Positions 8,103 to 17,389 of a stretch of 64,000 nucleotides of DNA are shown here, piece after piece. How positions within the stretch are numbered: position 1 is the stretch's first letter; each line of letters begins with the position of its first letter. The translations under genes and the position numbers were made by a program. Source of the stretch: Rheinheimera mangrovi (lineage in GTDB: Bacteria > Pseudomonadota > Gammaproteobacteria > Enterobacterales > Alteromonadaceae); NCBI RefSeq assembly GCF_003990335.1, contig NZ_CP034683.1, positions 3,021,501-3,085,500 on the forward strand, read 5' to 3'. The notes beneath the pieces were generated by a model, which saw only the letters and a program-made list of their open reading frames with translations, searched no databases and was not told the origin of the DNA.

Positions 8103-9956
8103 TTGACTTCATTGCAACAGGCTCAAGTTCACTACAACGACGCTGGCACACCGGTTTCCGACCTGTTTGGCGATATTTATTTTTCCGACAATGGCGGCCT
8201 GGACGAAACCGATTATGTGTTTTTACATAAAAATCAGTTACCTGAACGTTGGTTTACTCATCCGCGCCCATTTTTTCATATCGCAGAAACTGGTTTTGGC
8301 ACAGGCTTAAACTTTCTGCTGACCTGGTTGCGGTTTCGCCAGTACAAAGCGCAGTCCACCACTTGTCAGCGTCTATACTTCAGCAGTTTCGAAAAATATC
8401 CCTTTAGTAAAGCAGACTTAACCAAAGCTTTAACCGCCTGGCCCCAACTGGCTGAACTGACAACTTTATTAGTACAAAACTACCCTGTAGCTTTGCCAGG
8501 CCCACATCGAATGACTTTTGATGATGGCTCTGTGGTACTGGATTTATGGCTGGGAGATGTGAATGAATTGCTGCCGCAAGTGCCGGAGCATAATAAAGTT
8601 GATGCCTGGTATTTAGATGGTTTTGCCCCCAGTAAAAACCCGGATATGTGGCAACAAAATTTGTTTAATCAGATGTTCAGGTTGAGTCACAGCGGCACAA
8701 CAGCTTCCACCTTTACCTGCGCAGGTTTTGTCCGTCGTGGTTTAAATGACGCAGGTTTTTTTGCCAGAAAAACCAAAGGCCATGGCCAAAAACGCGAAAT
8801 GCTAATTGCAACTGCTGAGCAGGCAGCCGAATTGACTGCAGATCAGCCTAACCAAATCACAGTGATAGGTGCTGGTGTCGCGGGTATTAATGCTGCTTTT
8901 GCGTTATGGCAAAAAGGATTAAAAGTTCAGTTGCTGTGTGCGGATGCAGAAGCGGGTATGGGGGCATCCCACAACCGCCAGGGCGCTGTTTACCCTAATC
9001 TGCATGCGACTTACGATCTGATGTCGTCTTTAAGTTGCCAGAGCTTTTTATATGCCAGGCAGTTTTATGAGACCTGGCTGGAAAAATTAGCAGTAGCGGC
9101 TGATTGGTGTGGTGTATTGACTCTTGCCTGCAACGAAAATCTTATTAAACGTCAACATAAAATCCAGCAGCAAGCCTTTGCCTTAAGCGGCTTGTTTAGT
9201 CCTGTCACCAAAGAGCAAGCCTCACAAATCGCAGGGCTTGAATTGCCTTATGACGGCTTATTTTTTCCAACCGCAGGCTGGTTATGTCCTCAAGACTATT
9301 GCCAGCAGATGGCGCACTGGCTTAGCAGCCAAGGCGTTGAGATTCTTTACAGTACTCAGGTGCATCAAATTAAAGAGCATAAGCACTACTGTGAACTGGA
9401 AAGCTCCGCTGGAACATTGCATGCGACAACAGTGGTTTTGGCCACAGGGGCGCTATTAAATGCTCTTGCGCAGCAGGAGTCCTTTCCACTTCGACAAATT
9501 CGTGGCCAGGTCAGTCATCTGCAAAGCAGGACTATGACGCCACTAAAAACTGTGGTGTGCCATCAGGGTTATATCACCCCAGCCCACCAGCAACTGCATT
9601 GCGTTGGAGCGACCTTTGACCGCAGCAGTGGACACAGCGAAGTTCTGGCAGAAGACAATCAACAAAACCTCGATTTAGTCAATCAAACATTAGGGCAACC
9701 CGATTGGTTTGATGATGTTGAAGTGATGTCTGCCAAAGCAGGTTTACGTGCCACTGTACCGGATCATATGCCTGTGCTTGGTAAGCAAAAACAGCTATGG
9801 AGGTTTGGCGCTTTAGGCGCTCGGGGGTTAACCTGGGCCCCACTACTGGCTGAAGTATTGGCTTGTGTCATTATGAAAGAGCCACTACCTTTAACGGTAC
9901 AACAGCTGGATAGCATTGATATACAACGCTATCTTCGCCACAGCACTGTGGAATAA
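8103..9956 (+). CDS. mnmC: Bifunctional tRNA mnm5s2U biosynthesis protein MnmC
   Basis: MnmC finishes the 5-methylaminomethyl-2-thiouridine modification at the wobble position of several tRNAs. The N-terminal half (about 1-235) is the SAM methyltransferase (MnmC2), with FHIAETGFGTGLNFL as the SAM-binding loop and WYLDGFAPSKNPDMW. The C-terminal half (about 250-617) is the FAD-dependent demodification oxidase (MnmC1), with VIGAGVAGINAA as the dinucleotide fold and ALGARGLTWAPL near the end. The length of 617 is slightly below the usual 660. The frame starts at TTG, which aligns with the family N-terminus; no ATG is available and the ribosome binding site (GATAGG) is weak. Confidence 0.94.
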   Translation: MTSLQQAQVHYNDAGTPVSDLFGDIYFSDNGGLDETDYVFLHKNQLPERWFTHPRPFFHIAETGFGTGLNFLLTWLRFRQYKAQSTTCQRLYFSSFEKYPFSKADLTKALTAWPQLAELTTLLVQNYPVALPGPHRMTFDDGSVVLDLWLGDVNELLPQVPEHNKVDAWYLDGFAPSKNPDMWQQNLFNQMFRLSHSGTTASTFTCAGFVRRGLNDAGFFARKTKGHGQKREMLIATAEQAAELTADQPNQITVIGAGVAGINAAFALWQKGLKVQLLCADAEAGMGASHNRQGAVYPNLHATYDLMSSLSCQSFLYARQFYETWLEKLAVAADWCGVLTLACNENLIKRQHKIQQQAFALSGLFSPVTKEQASQIAGLELPYDGLFFPTAGWLCPQDYCQQMAHWLSSQGVEILYSTQVHQIKEHKHYCELESSAGTLHATTVVLATGALLNALAQQESFPLRQIRGQVSHLQSRTMTPLKTVVCHQGYITPAHQQLHCVGATFDRSSGHSEVLAEDNQQNLDLVNQTLGQPDWFDDVEVMSAKAGLRATVPDHMPVLGKQKQLWRFGALGARGLTWAPLLAEVLACVIMKEPLPLTVQQLDSIDIQRYLRHSTVE

Positions 9957-9961
9957 TCCCT

Positions 9962-10576
9962 TTGAACTTACTTTTTGCTGAAGATGATAAACTACTGGCC
10001 CAGTTGTTTCAGTTACAAGCTGAAAGTGCGGGCCATCAGGTTATTTGGGCAGACAATGGTGATGCTGCAGTGCAGCAGGCGTTAAGTTACCAGTTTGATC
10101 TGATTTTTATGGATATTCAGATGCCAATACTGGATGGCGTCAGCGCAATGCAGATGCTACGTAAGTTGGGCTACGACAGGCCTATTGTTGCCATGTCGGC
10201 CGAAGAGGTGACAGCTGTTGGCTTTGATTTAGTACTGAAAAAACCACTGCTGTGGCCAGAGGTTCAACAGCAACTGACAAAGTTTAAAGCTATTCCTTCG
10301 ATAACATTAGAACTGCCAACAGAGCTGAAAGAGGCTTATCTGGCACATGCTAAACAGTTATTGCAGCAACTGGTTGTGCTCTCAGAACAACAAAATTGGA
10401 TTGATTTTATGGCAATTGTGCATCAACTTAAAGGCAGTGCCGCCAGCTTTGATTTAGCCCCTTTGAGTCAGTTGGCCGCTCAATTACAAAGTGAATGGGA
10501 AACTATACCGTTAGGGCAAAGGACAGAGCGCGCCACCTATTTTCTGGAGCAGTGCAAGGCATGCAAACTAAAGTAA
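9962..10576 (+). CDS. Response regulator receiver plus HPt domain protein
   Basis: Residues 1-110 form a receiver domain: acidic pocket EDD at 7-9, phospho-acceptor Asp51 in FMDIQMP and conserved Lys in VLKKP. Residues 120-204 form a histidine phosphotransfer domain with His154 in VHQLKGSAASF. Such a receiver-HPt fusion relays phosphate between a hybrid kinase and a final regulator; it has no output domain. It starts at TTG five bases past mnmC and overlaps the next response regulator, so the three are probably co-transcribed. No cognate kinase lies in the window, and the pathway is unknown. Confidence 0.85.
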   Translation: MNLLFAEDDKLLAQLFQLQAESAGHQVIWADNGDAAVQQALSYQFDLIFMDIQMPILDGVSAMQMLRKLGYDRPIVAMSAEEVTAVGFDLVLKKPLLWPEVQQQLTKFKAIPSITLELPTELKEAYLAHAKQLLQQLVVLSEQQNWIDFMAIVHQLKGSAASFDLAPLSQLAAQLQSEWETIPLGQRTERATYFLEQCKACKLK

Positions 10577-11019
10577 AAGTGCGGGAACAAAAAATATTGC
10601 TGGTGGACGATCTGGATTACAACAGACAATTGTTACGCAACAATCTGACTGCGTTATTTTCCAGAGAAAAATTAAAATACAAAGCCTTCAGCTATTTTCA
10701 GGCTCATAACGCTTCTTCAGCTTTGCTCACTTTCAGCCAGCAACTACCAGATATAGTGTTTTTGGATATTGAATTACCTGATGGTTCAGGTCTTGAATTG
10801 CTCACGCGCTTTAAAGAACAAAAACCAGATTGTTTTGTCGTGATGGTCAGCGGCGTAAGCACGCTGGAAAATGTCAAAACCAGCATAGCTTCAGGCGCGG
10901 CCTCATTTATCGTCAAACCTTTTACCGCAGATAAAATTCTGGCGGTGTTAAAACAGTTTGATCGTTACTACGACAAGCTACCAAAAGCTGCTTCCGAACC
11001 CCTGATCCAAAAGCCCTGA
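10561..11019 (+). CDS. Single-domain response regulator
   Basis: A 152-residue CheY-like receiver: DD at 16-17, phospho-acceptor Asp69 in VFLDIELPDGSG, Ser/Thr in VMVSGVS and Lys119 in FIVKPF. It has no DNA-binding or enzymatic output. The ATG at 10561 overlaps the stop of the receiver-HPt gene by 16 bases, indicating translational coupling. A frame extended to 10495 would overlap the HPt domain and is not needed. The pair probably forms a small relay. The stop codon sits inside the terminator shared with motY. Confidence 0.85.
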   Translation: MQTKVKVREQKILLVDDLDYNRQLLRNNLTALFSREKLKYKAFSYFQAHNASSALLTFSQQLPDIVFLDIELPDGSGLELLTRFKEQKPDCFVVMVSGVSTLENVKTSIASGAASFIVKPFTADKILAVLKQFDRYYDKLPKAASEPLIQKP

Positions 11020-11034
11020 ACCATCAGGGCTTTT
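11009..11034. terminator. Bidirectional terminator shared by the response regulator and motY
   Basis: AAAAGCCCTGA and TCAGGGCTTTT form a perfect 11-bp stem around a 4-base loop, with A-tract and T-tract flanks for both strands. The TGA of the response regulator is the end of the left arm (11017-11019). The TGA of motY is the start of the right arm (11024-11026), so both stop codons lie in the stem. Confidence 0.92.
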
Positions 11035-11890
11035 CCATTTGAATCACTACACGACGGTTTTTGGCGCGGCCTAATGAGCTTTCATTCGAAGCCACATGAC
11101 GTTTTTCACCCAAACCTTCGGTGCGTATTCTGCTTTTCTCCAGACCAAAACTGACCAGCTTGGTTTTGATGGCTTCAGCGCGTTTTATCGACAGCTGCTC
11201 ATTCATCCAACGACCACCAAAAGAGTCACTGTAAGCCTGAATATCAATACTCTCGATGCTCTGATCATGCTTTAAATACTGTGCTATTTGTTCTAAACGC
11301 TTTTTAGAGGCTTTGGTCAGCTCATCGCCACCTGATTCATAGGTCAATACGGTAAAGGCAATATCGTCAAAGGTGTAGGGCAGCAAGGCACTGACACACT
11401 GGGTAAACTGATCCATTGCTTCAATAAAATGCACAGGATTCAGTGATACGCTGACCTTGTCATAAGGACTGTACCAATCAGAGAAATAAAAAGTTGGGCT
11501 ATAACCTTGCTCCAGCTCCGTCAGCATAATCCAGCTTTCCGCCTTGCCTAAATCACCATCAAACTGTTTTAGCATTTTCATGCTGCTGATGGCTTTCGCC
11601 TGCTCGCCCGGACGCCAGACCGGTGGTACTGACAGCACTTCTGCCAAAGCGTAATGGTCAGGTAAACGCAGCATATTCAGTTCAAACTGCATATTCAGCT
11701 CTTTGCCAGCCATACTCCTGAAAAAAGCTTCACCAAAATGAGGAACAGGATGGCTGAGCTCACAGACTAAAGGCGAATTTTGCTTTAAAGCCCAGGTGGA
11801 CTGGTCCAATGTAGCCGAATACTGACGCAATCCAGCTTCCGCTTGCGTAGCAGAAAGCAAAAACAGCACCAGCCAGAGCTTATATCGCAT
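11024..11890 (-). CDS. motY: Flagellar motor T-ring protein MotY
   Basis: MotY forms the periplasmic T ring that couples PomA/PomB stators to the sodium-driven polar flagellum. The 288-residue protein has a signal peptide ([18 protein letters not shown]), the MotY-specific N-terminal half ([25 protein letters not shown]) and a C-terminal OmpA-like peptidoglycan-binding domain ([33 protein letters not shown]). The ATG at 11890 is preceded by AAGGGAA; an ATG 18 bases upstream would put this ribosome binding site inside the gene. Divergent adjacency to rnt is conserved in Vibrio and Shewanella. Confidence 0.9.
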   Translation of the reverse strand: MRYKLWLVLFLLSATQAEAGLRQYSATLDQSTWALKQNSPLVCELSHPVPHFGEAFFRSMAGKELNMQFELNMLRLPDHYALAEVLSVPPVWRPGEQAKAISSMKMLKQFDGDLGKAESWIMLTELEQGYSPTFYFSDWYSPYDKVSVSLNPVHFIEAMDQFTQCVSALLPYTFDDIAFTVLTYESGGDELTKASKKRLEQIAQYLKHDQSIESIDIQAYSDSFGGRWMNEQLSIKRAEAIKTKLVSFGLEKSRIRTEGLGEKRHVASNESSLGRAKNRRVVIQMEKP

Positions 11891-12019
11891 AGGTTTCCCT
11901 TTTTTCATCTCAACACCCGTTGTTTTTCAACTTCAACCAGGACAAACAAGGTACTCAAACAAGACGCTTCGCAATTTATTTGGCATAATACCTGCCAATC
12001 TTATCAGGACACAGGCCTT

Positions 12020-12697
12020 ATGACTCAAGCTTTACATCCGTTAGCACAACGTTTTCGTGGCTACTTCCCTGTTGTTATCGACGTAGAAACCGCAGGCTTT
12101 AATGCAAAAACAGATGCATTGTTAGAAATCGCTGCAACTTTGTTGACTATAGACGAAAAAGGCATGCTTGTTCCAAGCCAGACTTTGCATTTTCATATTG
12201 AACCTTTTGAAGGTGCCAACATGGAAGCAAGCTCTTTGGCTTTTAATGGTATAGACCCCTACAACCCTCTTCGTGGCGCGGTTTCAGAGCGGGAAGCCCT
12301 GACTGAAATTTGTCGTGCTGTACGTAAAGCTCAGAAGGATGCCGACTGCCAGCGTGCTGTGGTTGTGGCTCATAACGCTGCTTTTGATCAAAGTTTTTTA
12401 AATGCAGCTATTGATCGAATTAAATTAAAACGATCGCCTTTTCATGCTTTTGTGTCTTTTGATACTACGACCTTGTCAGCCCTGGCTTTAGGTCAGACGG
12501 TTTTGGCCAAAGCCTGCAAACAAGCCGGTATTGATTTTGATAACAAAGAAGCGCACAGCGCTTTGTATGACACAGAACGCACGGCTGAACTGTTTTGCTA
12601 CATAGTCAACCGTTGGCATCAACTTGGCGGCTGGCCGCCACCTATGCTGATGGATGATAGTGAACCACAAGAAAGTACGCTGTCTGATCCGGCTTAA
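12020..12697 (+). CDS. rnt: Ribonuclease T
   Basis: RNase T is a DEDD-family 3'-5' exonuclease that matures tRNA and other stable RNA 3' ends. The 225-residue protein has motif Exo[11 protein letters not shown] (Asp21, Glu23), Exo[11 protein letters not shown] and ExoIII with [12 protein letters not shown]. The ATG at 12020 fits the family N-terminus, with AGGA about 10 bases upstream; an extended frame to 11843 would overlap motY. Ends at a bidirectional terminator shared with grxD. Confidence 0.96.
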   Translation: MTQALHPLAQRFRGYFPVVIDVETAGFNAKTDALLEIAATLLTIDEKGMLVPSQTLHFHIEPFEGANMEASSLAFNGIDPYNPLRGAVSEREALTEICRAVRKAQKDADCQRAVVVAHNAAFDQSFLNAAIDRIKLKRSPFHAFVSFDTTTLSALALGQTVLAKACKQAGIDFDNKEAHSALYDTERTAELFCYIVNRWHQLGGWPPPMLMDDSEPQESTLSDPA

Positions 12698-12732
12698 TCG
12701 ATTCGAATTTATAAATAATGATGTAGAAATAC

Positions 12733-12757
12733 AAAAGGCAGCCTGAGCTGCCTTTTT
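12733..12757. terminator. Bidirectional terminator between rnt and grxD
   Basis: AAAAGGCAGC-CTGA-GCTGCCTTTTT: a 10-bp perfect stem with a 4-base loop and A/T tracts on both sides, placed between the convergent genes. Confidence 0.93.
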
Positions 12758-12772
12758 GCTTCAAACGCAAAA

Positions 12773-13111
12773 TTACTCTGCGCTTTCGCTGTTGTGTTTA
12801 GCTGCAGTCTCATTAATTAACGGCTGCAATTCACCACGCTGGAACATTTCCAGAATAATGTCACAACCACCAATCAGCTCACCTTCAACCCATAACTGCG
12901 GGAAAGTTGGCCAGTTGGCATATTTTGGTAATTCAGCACGGATATCCGGGTTTTGCAGAATGTCGACAAACGCAAAAGGTTGGCCACATGCAATCAGGGC
13001 TTGAGAAGCCTGAGCTGAAAAACCGCAACTCGGGAATTTCGGCGAACCTTTCATATAAAGAATGATTGGATTATCAGCCAACTGTTGTTCAATTTTCTCA
13101 ATGGTTTCCAT
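12773..13111 (-). CDS. grxD: Monothiol glutaredoxin Grx4
   Basis: A CGFS-type glutaredoxin that binds a glutathione-ligated 2Fe-2S cluster and acts in iron-sulfur cluster trafficking. The 112-residue protein has the KGSPKFPSCGFS active site (Cys29), the WPTFPQLWVEGELIGGCDI glutathione-binding region, and normal length. It is convergent with rnt and divergent from sodB. This neighbourhood is conserved in related bacteria. Confidence 0.96.
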   Translation of the reverse strand: METIEKIEQQLADNPIILYMKGSPKFPSCGFSAQASQALIACGQPFAFVDILQNPDIRAELPKYANWPTFPQLWVEGELIGGCDIILEMFQRGELQPLINETAAKHNSESAE

Positions 13112-13336
13112 CTTCAGCCTCTGGCACTACTGGGTTTAAAAATTTATCTCATTTTACGCTGAGTTCGTTTATTTCGCACTTGAGATTTTACAAAGTGCCC
13201 CAAGAATATGGGGAGCAGACACTTGCATTGCAATAAGCTCAGGCTGTGAAATTTACGACTAAAACTTGAGTAATTTAGTCGGGTTTTGTAGTCTACGCGA
13301 TGCAGACCCCATAAACAACGCCTACGGAGAACGACA

Positions 13337-13921
13337 ATGGCTTTCGAATTACCAGCATTACCTTTCGCAAAAGACGCATTATTACCTCACATCTCTCCTG
13401 AAACTCTGGATTATCACCATGGCAAACACCATAACGCCTATGTTGTGAAGCTGAATTCATTAGTTGAAGGTACTGAATTTGCCGGTAAGTCTTTAGAAGA
13501 TATTATCCGTACTTCTCAGGGTCCGGTATTTAACAACGCAGCGCAAATTTGGAACCACACCTTTTACTGGAACTGCTTATCACCAAATGGTGGCGGTGAA
13601 CCAACTGGCGCTTTAGCTGCTGCAATTACTGCACAGTGGGGCTCTTTTGCTGCATTCCAGACAGCTTTTAATGACAAAGCTGTTAACAACTTCGGTTCAA
13701 GCTGGACCTGGTTAGTGAAAAAAGCAGACGGTTCTTTAGATATCGTTAACACCAGCAACGCTGGCACGCCACTGACTGATACTTCAGTCACTGCGCTGAT
13801 GACAGTGGATCTGTGGGAACATGCCTACTACATCGATTTCCGCAATGCTCGCCCAACTTACTTAAATGCCTTCTGGGCATTAATCAACTGGGAATTTGCT
13901 GCGAAAAACTTCGCTGCTTAA
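13337..13921 (+). CDS. sodB: Superoxide dismutase, Fe type
   Basis: Converts superoxide to hydrogen peroxide and oxygen in the cytoplasm. The 194 residues include metal ligands His27 (DYHHGKHH), His in WNHTFYWNC, and the DLWEHAYY Asp/His pair. The QGPVFNNAAQ and FGSSWTW segments fit the iron form (Gln in the N-terminal half). The ribosome binding site GGAGAACGACA is directly upstream. It is followed by a strong terminator, so it is probably monocistronic. Confidence 0.96.
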   Translation: MAFELPALPFAKDALLPHISPETLDYHHGKHHNAYVVKLNSLVEGTEFAGKSLEDIIRTSQGPVFNNAAQIWNHTFYWNCLSPNGGGEPTGALAAAITAQWGSFAAFQTAFNDKAVNNFGSSWTWLVKKADGSLDIVNTSNAGTPLTDTSVTALMTVDLWEHAYYIDFRNARPTYLNAFWALINWEFAAKNFAA

Positions 13922-13943
13922 TTTGCTGTTGTTGTAAATCTTT

Positions 13944-13965
13944 AAGCCCGGCTTGCCGGGCTTTT
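13944..13965 (+). terminator. sodB terminator
   Basis: AAGCCCGGC-TT-GCCGGGCTT followed by TTTC; a perfect GC-rich stem 22 bp after the sodB stop. Confidence 0.93.
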
Positions 13966-14153
13966 TCTTTTGTTCCGAATTAAAAACCAGCCCTCAATTA
14001 AAGTTCTGCCTTACTGTTCTGTTCACCCATCGCTACAAAAAAAATTCATATTTTTCTGTGAATTAGTTGAGCGAAGCGCTTTTTTACTGTCTAACCTTAC
14101 ATCAGTGGCTTTATTTGCATTCAGTTCCCACAGACCAGTTTCGGAGGTGCACT

Positions 14154-16076
14154 ATGGGCATTTTTGAGCACTACAAATCTAGATACGAAGCAGCCAAAGA
14201 AGAGGAATACAGCATCCAGGAATATCTGGAGCTGTGTAAAAAAGACAAAAGTTGTTATGCAAGCGCTGCCGAGCGTTTGTTAATGGCCATAGGTCAACCT
14301 GAGCTGATTGACACAGCACAGGACTCAAAACTCAGCCGCCTGTTTTCAAACCGTGTGATAGGCCGTTATCCGGCTTTTGCCGAGTTTTATGGCATGGAAG
14401 ACGCGATAGAGCAAATTGTCTCCTACCTGAAACACTCAGCTCAGGGACTGGAAGAACGCAAACAAATTTTATACCTATTGGGTCCGGTCGGGGGCGGTAA
14501 ATCATCCTTAGCTGAAAAGCTAAAATCGCTGATGCAGCAGGTTCCTGTGTATTACATTAAAGGCTCACCTGTTTACGACAGTCCTTTGTGTCTGTTTGAT
14601 GTGAACGAAGATGGCAATATTCTGGAGCAGGAATACGGCATTCCCAAACGTTACCTGAAAACCATTATGTCACCCTGGGCCAGTAAACGTCTGCATGAAT
14701 TTAACGGCGATATCAGCCAGTTTAAAGTGGTAAAAAAATACCCCTCTATTCTGGATCAAATCTGTATAGCTAAAACTGAGCCTGGTGATGAAAACAATCA
14801 GGACATCGCATCTTTAGTGGGTAAAGTGGATATCCGCCAGTTGGAGCATTTTGCCCAAAACGACCCGGATGCCTACGCCTACTCAGGCGCTTTATGCCGA
14901 GCCAATCAAGGCCTGATGGAGTTTGTTGAGATGTTTAAAGCGCCTATTAAGGTGCTGCATCCACTGTTAACTGCCACTCAGGAAGGTAATTACAACGGTA
15001 CTGAAGGTTTAGCCGCCCTGCCCTTTGAAGGCATTATTCTGGCACACAGTAATGAGTCGGAATGGCAGACCTTTCGCAACAACAAAAACAACGAGGCCTT
15101 TTTAGACAGGGTTTATATTGTCAAAGTGCCTTATTGCCTGCGGGTGTCTGAAGAAGTCAAAATTTATGAAAAACTGTTGGAGCATAGCGAATTAAAAGTC
15201 GCACCTTGCTCTCCGGCGACTTTAACCTCCTTGGCACAGTTTGCCGTATTGTCGCGTTTAAAAGCGCCAGAGAATTCCAGTTTATATTCAAAAATGCGGG
15301 TCTATGACGGCGAAAGCTTAAAGGATACAGATCCAAAAGCTAAGTCTTATCAGGAATACCGTGATTACGCCGGTGTGGATGAAGGCATGTCGGGCTTATC
15401 GACCCGCTTTGCCTTTAAAATTTTGTCACGGGTGTTTAACTTTGATTCCACCGAAGTAGCAGCTAACCCAGTGCATTTGTTTTATGTGCTGGAGCAACAA
15501 ATAGAACGGGAGCAATTCCCGTCCGATGTGGCCGAGCGTTATCTGGAGCATTTAAAAGGCTATTTAATTCCGAAATACATCGAGTTCATTGGCAAAGAAA
15601 TTCAGACGGCCTACTTAGAGTCGTACTCTGAATATGGCCAGAATATTTTTGACCGTTATGTCACTTATGCAGACTTTTGGATCCAGGATCAGGAATACCG
15701 AGACCCGGAAACTGGTCAGCTGTTTGACAGAGCTGCGCTGAATGCTGAGCTTGAGAAAATTGAAAAGCCAGCAGGCATTAGCAATCCAAAAGATTTCCGC
15801 AATGAAATCGTCAATTTTGTGCTGAGGGCCAAAGCCAAAAACAATGGCAAAAACCCAACCTGGACCAGCTATGAAAAACTTCGCACTGTGATAGAGAAAA
15901 AGATGTTCTCCAGCACCGAAGAGCTGTTGCCTGTGATTTCCTTTAACGCCAAAACTTCCACAGACGATCAGAAAAAACATGATGATTTTGTCGACCGGAT
16001 GATGGAGAAAGGCTACACCCGTAAACAAGTGCGCTTACTGAGCGAGTGGTATTTACGGGTTCGTAAATCGCAGTAA
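14154..16076 (+). CDS. yeaG: PrkA-family serine protein kinase YeaG
   Basis: PrkA/YeaG proteins pair an AAA+ ATPase domain with a C-terminal kinase-like domain and act in stationary-phase and nitrogen-starvation responses. The 640-residue protein has Walker A GPVGGGKSS (about 110-118) and the family segments IYIVKVPYCLRVSEE and GLSTRFAFKILSRVFNFD. The ATG at 14154 has a strong GGAGGTG site; an upstream frame extension to 14067 has none. It is first in the yeaG-yeaH-ycgB set, with gaps of about 20 bp, an arrangement widely conserved in proteobacteria. Confidence 0.95.
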   Translation: MGIFEHYKSRYEAAKEEEYSIQEYLELCKKDKSCYASAAERLLMAIGQPELIDTAQDSKLSRLFSNRVIGRYPAFAEFYGMEDAIEQIVSYLKHSAQGLEERKQILYLLGPVGGGKSSLAEKLKSLMQQVPVYYIKGSPVYDSPLCLFDVNEDGNILEQEYGIPKRYLKTIMSPWASKRLHEFNGDISQFKVVKKYPSILDQICIAKTEPGDENNQDIASLVGKVDIRQLEHFAQNDPDAYAYSGALCRANQGLMEFVEMFKAPIKVLHPLLTATQEGNYNGTEGLAALPFEGIILAHSNESEWQTFRNNKNNEAFLDRVYIVKVPYCLRVSEEVKIYEKLLEHSELKVAPCSPATLTSLAQFAVLSRLKAPENSSLYSKMRVYDGESLKDTDPKAKSYQEYRDYAGVDEGMSGLSTRFAFKILSRVFNFDSTEVAANPVHLFYVLEQQIEREQFPSDVAERYLEHLKGYLIPKYIEFIGKEIQTAYLESYSEYGQNIFDRYVTYADFWIQDQEYRDPETGQLFDRAALNAELEKIEKPAGISNPKDFRNEIVNFVLRAKAKNNGKNPTWTSYEKLRTVIEKKMFSSTEELLPVISFNAKTSTDDQKKHDDFVDRMMEKGYTRKQVRLLSEWYLRVRKSQ

Positions 16077-16097
16077 GGTCAGAGCCTTGGAGGTTGT

Positions 16098-17366
16098 ATG
16101 GCGCATTTTATTGACCGACGCTTAAATGGCAAAAACAAAAGTGCTGTTAACCGACAGCGCTTTATTCGCCGCTATAAGCAGCAAATTAAACAAGCTGTGT
16201 CCGATGCCATCAGCAAACGCAGCGTCACTGATATCAACAACGGTGAAAAAGTTTCTATTCCGGGCAAAGACATTACGGAGCCTTTTTTCCATCAGGGTCA
16301 GGGTGGCCACAGAGAACGGGTGCATCCTGGCAATGACCAATTCAGCCCAGGCGACAAAATCAAACGCCCTCAGGGCGGACAAGGGGCAGGTTCTGGCCAA
16401 GGCGATGCCAGCGCTGATGGCGAAGGCGAAGACGAATTTGTATTCTCGATTTCTAAAGACGAATACCTGGATTTGTTATTTGAAGATCTGGAACTTCCTA
16501 ATCTGAAAAAAAATCAGTTGGATAAACTGGTACAGTACAAAAATGTGCGGGCTGGTTTTCGCTCTGAAGGCGTGCCTACCAATATTGATATAGTGCGTTC
16601 CTTACAAGGCTCTCTAGCCCGCCGTGTCGCTATGACGGCCGGTAAAAAACGCGAATTGCATGAACTGGAGGCAAAATTAGCCTTAGTCGAAGCTGAACCT
16701 GTGCCGGATCAGCATCAACTCATGGCACTGCGCGAACAAATTGAGCTGCTTGAAAAACGCATAGGCGCAGTACCTTTTATCGACAGCTTTGATTTACGCT
16801 TTCGCAATTTCCAGAAGCGCCCTGAACCTACCAGTAAGGCAGTGATGTTTTGCCTGATGGATGTGTCAGGTTCTATGGATCAGGCGACAAAAGATATGGC
16901 CAAACGTTTTTATATCCTGCTTTATATGTTTTTAAGCCGCAGCTATAAAAATGTCGAAGTAGTCTATATCCGCCATCATACCCAAGCTAAGGAAGTGGAC
17001 GAGCAAGAGTTTTTTTACTCACAAGAAACTGGCGGCACTATAGTATCCAGTGCGCTAAAAATGATGGCCGATATAGTCAAAGACAGATATGACCCGGCAC
17101 AATGGAATATATACGCAGCTCAGGCCTCAGACGGTGATAACTGGGCCGATGACAGCCCGCAATGTGCCGATTTACTGGCACAACAAATTTTACCTTTTGT
17201 GCGTTATTACGCCTATATCGAAATTACCCCAAGGCCCCACCAGAGCTTGTGGCTGGAGTACGAAAAATTGCAGCAGAGTTTTGATAACTTTGCTATTCAG
17301 CCGATACGGCAAGTAGCAGACATCTATCCTGTATTTCGTGAGCTCTTCAAAAAACAGGCTGCTTAG
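16098..17366 (+). CDS. yeaH: DUF444 VWA-like protein YeaH
   Basis: A 422-residue DUF444 protein. It has a basic N-terminus ([19 protein letters not shown]), a Gly/Asp-rich linker (about 60-110) and a C-terminal von Willebrand A-like fold with the MIDAS-type motif [10 protein letters not shown]. Its biochemical role is unknown; in E. coli it is co-expressed with YeaG. It sits 21 bp after yeaG with its own GGAGGTTGT site and is followed 23 bp later by ycgB. Confidence 0.93.
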   Translation: MAHFIDRRLNGKNKSAVNRQRFIRRYKQQIKQAVSDAISKRSVTDINNGEKVSIPGKDITEPFFHQGQGGHRERVHPGNDQFSPGDKIKRPQGGQGAGSGQGDASADGEGEDEFVFSISKDEYLDLLFEDLELPNLKKNQLDKLVQYKNVRAGFRSEGVPTNIDIVRSLQGSLARRVAMTAGKKRELHELEAKLALVEAEPVPDQHQLMALREQIELLEKRIGAVPFIDSFDLRFRNFQKRPEPTSKAVMFCLMDVSGSMDQATKDMAKRFYILLYMFLSRSYKNVEVVYIRHHTQAKEVDEQEFFYSQETGGTIVSSALKMMADIVKDRYDPAQWNIYAAQASDGDNWADDSPQCADLLAQQILPFVRYYAYIEITPRPHQSLWLEYEKLQQSFDNFAIQPIRQVADIYPVFRELFKKQAA

Positions 17367-17389
17367 CTACTGACTTCAGGGAGTTGCTT

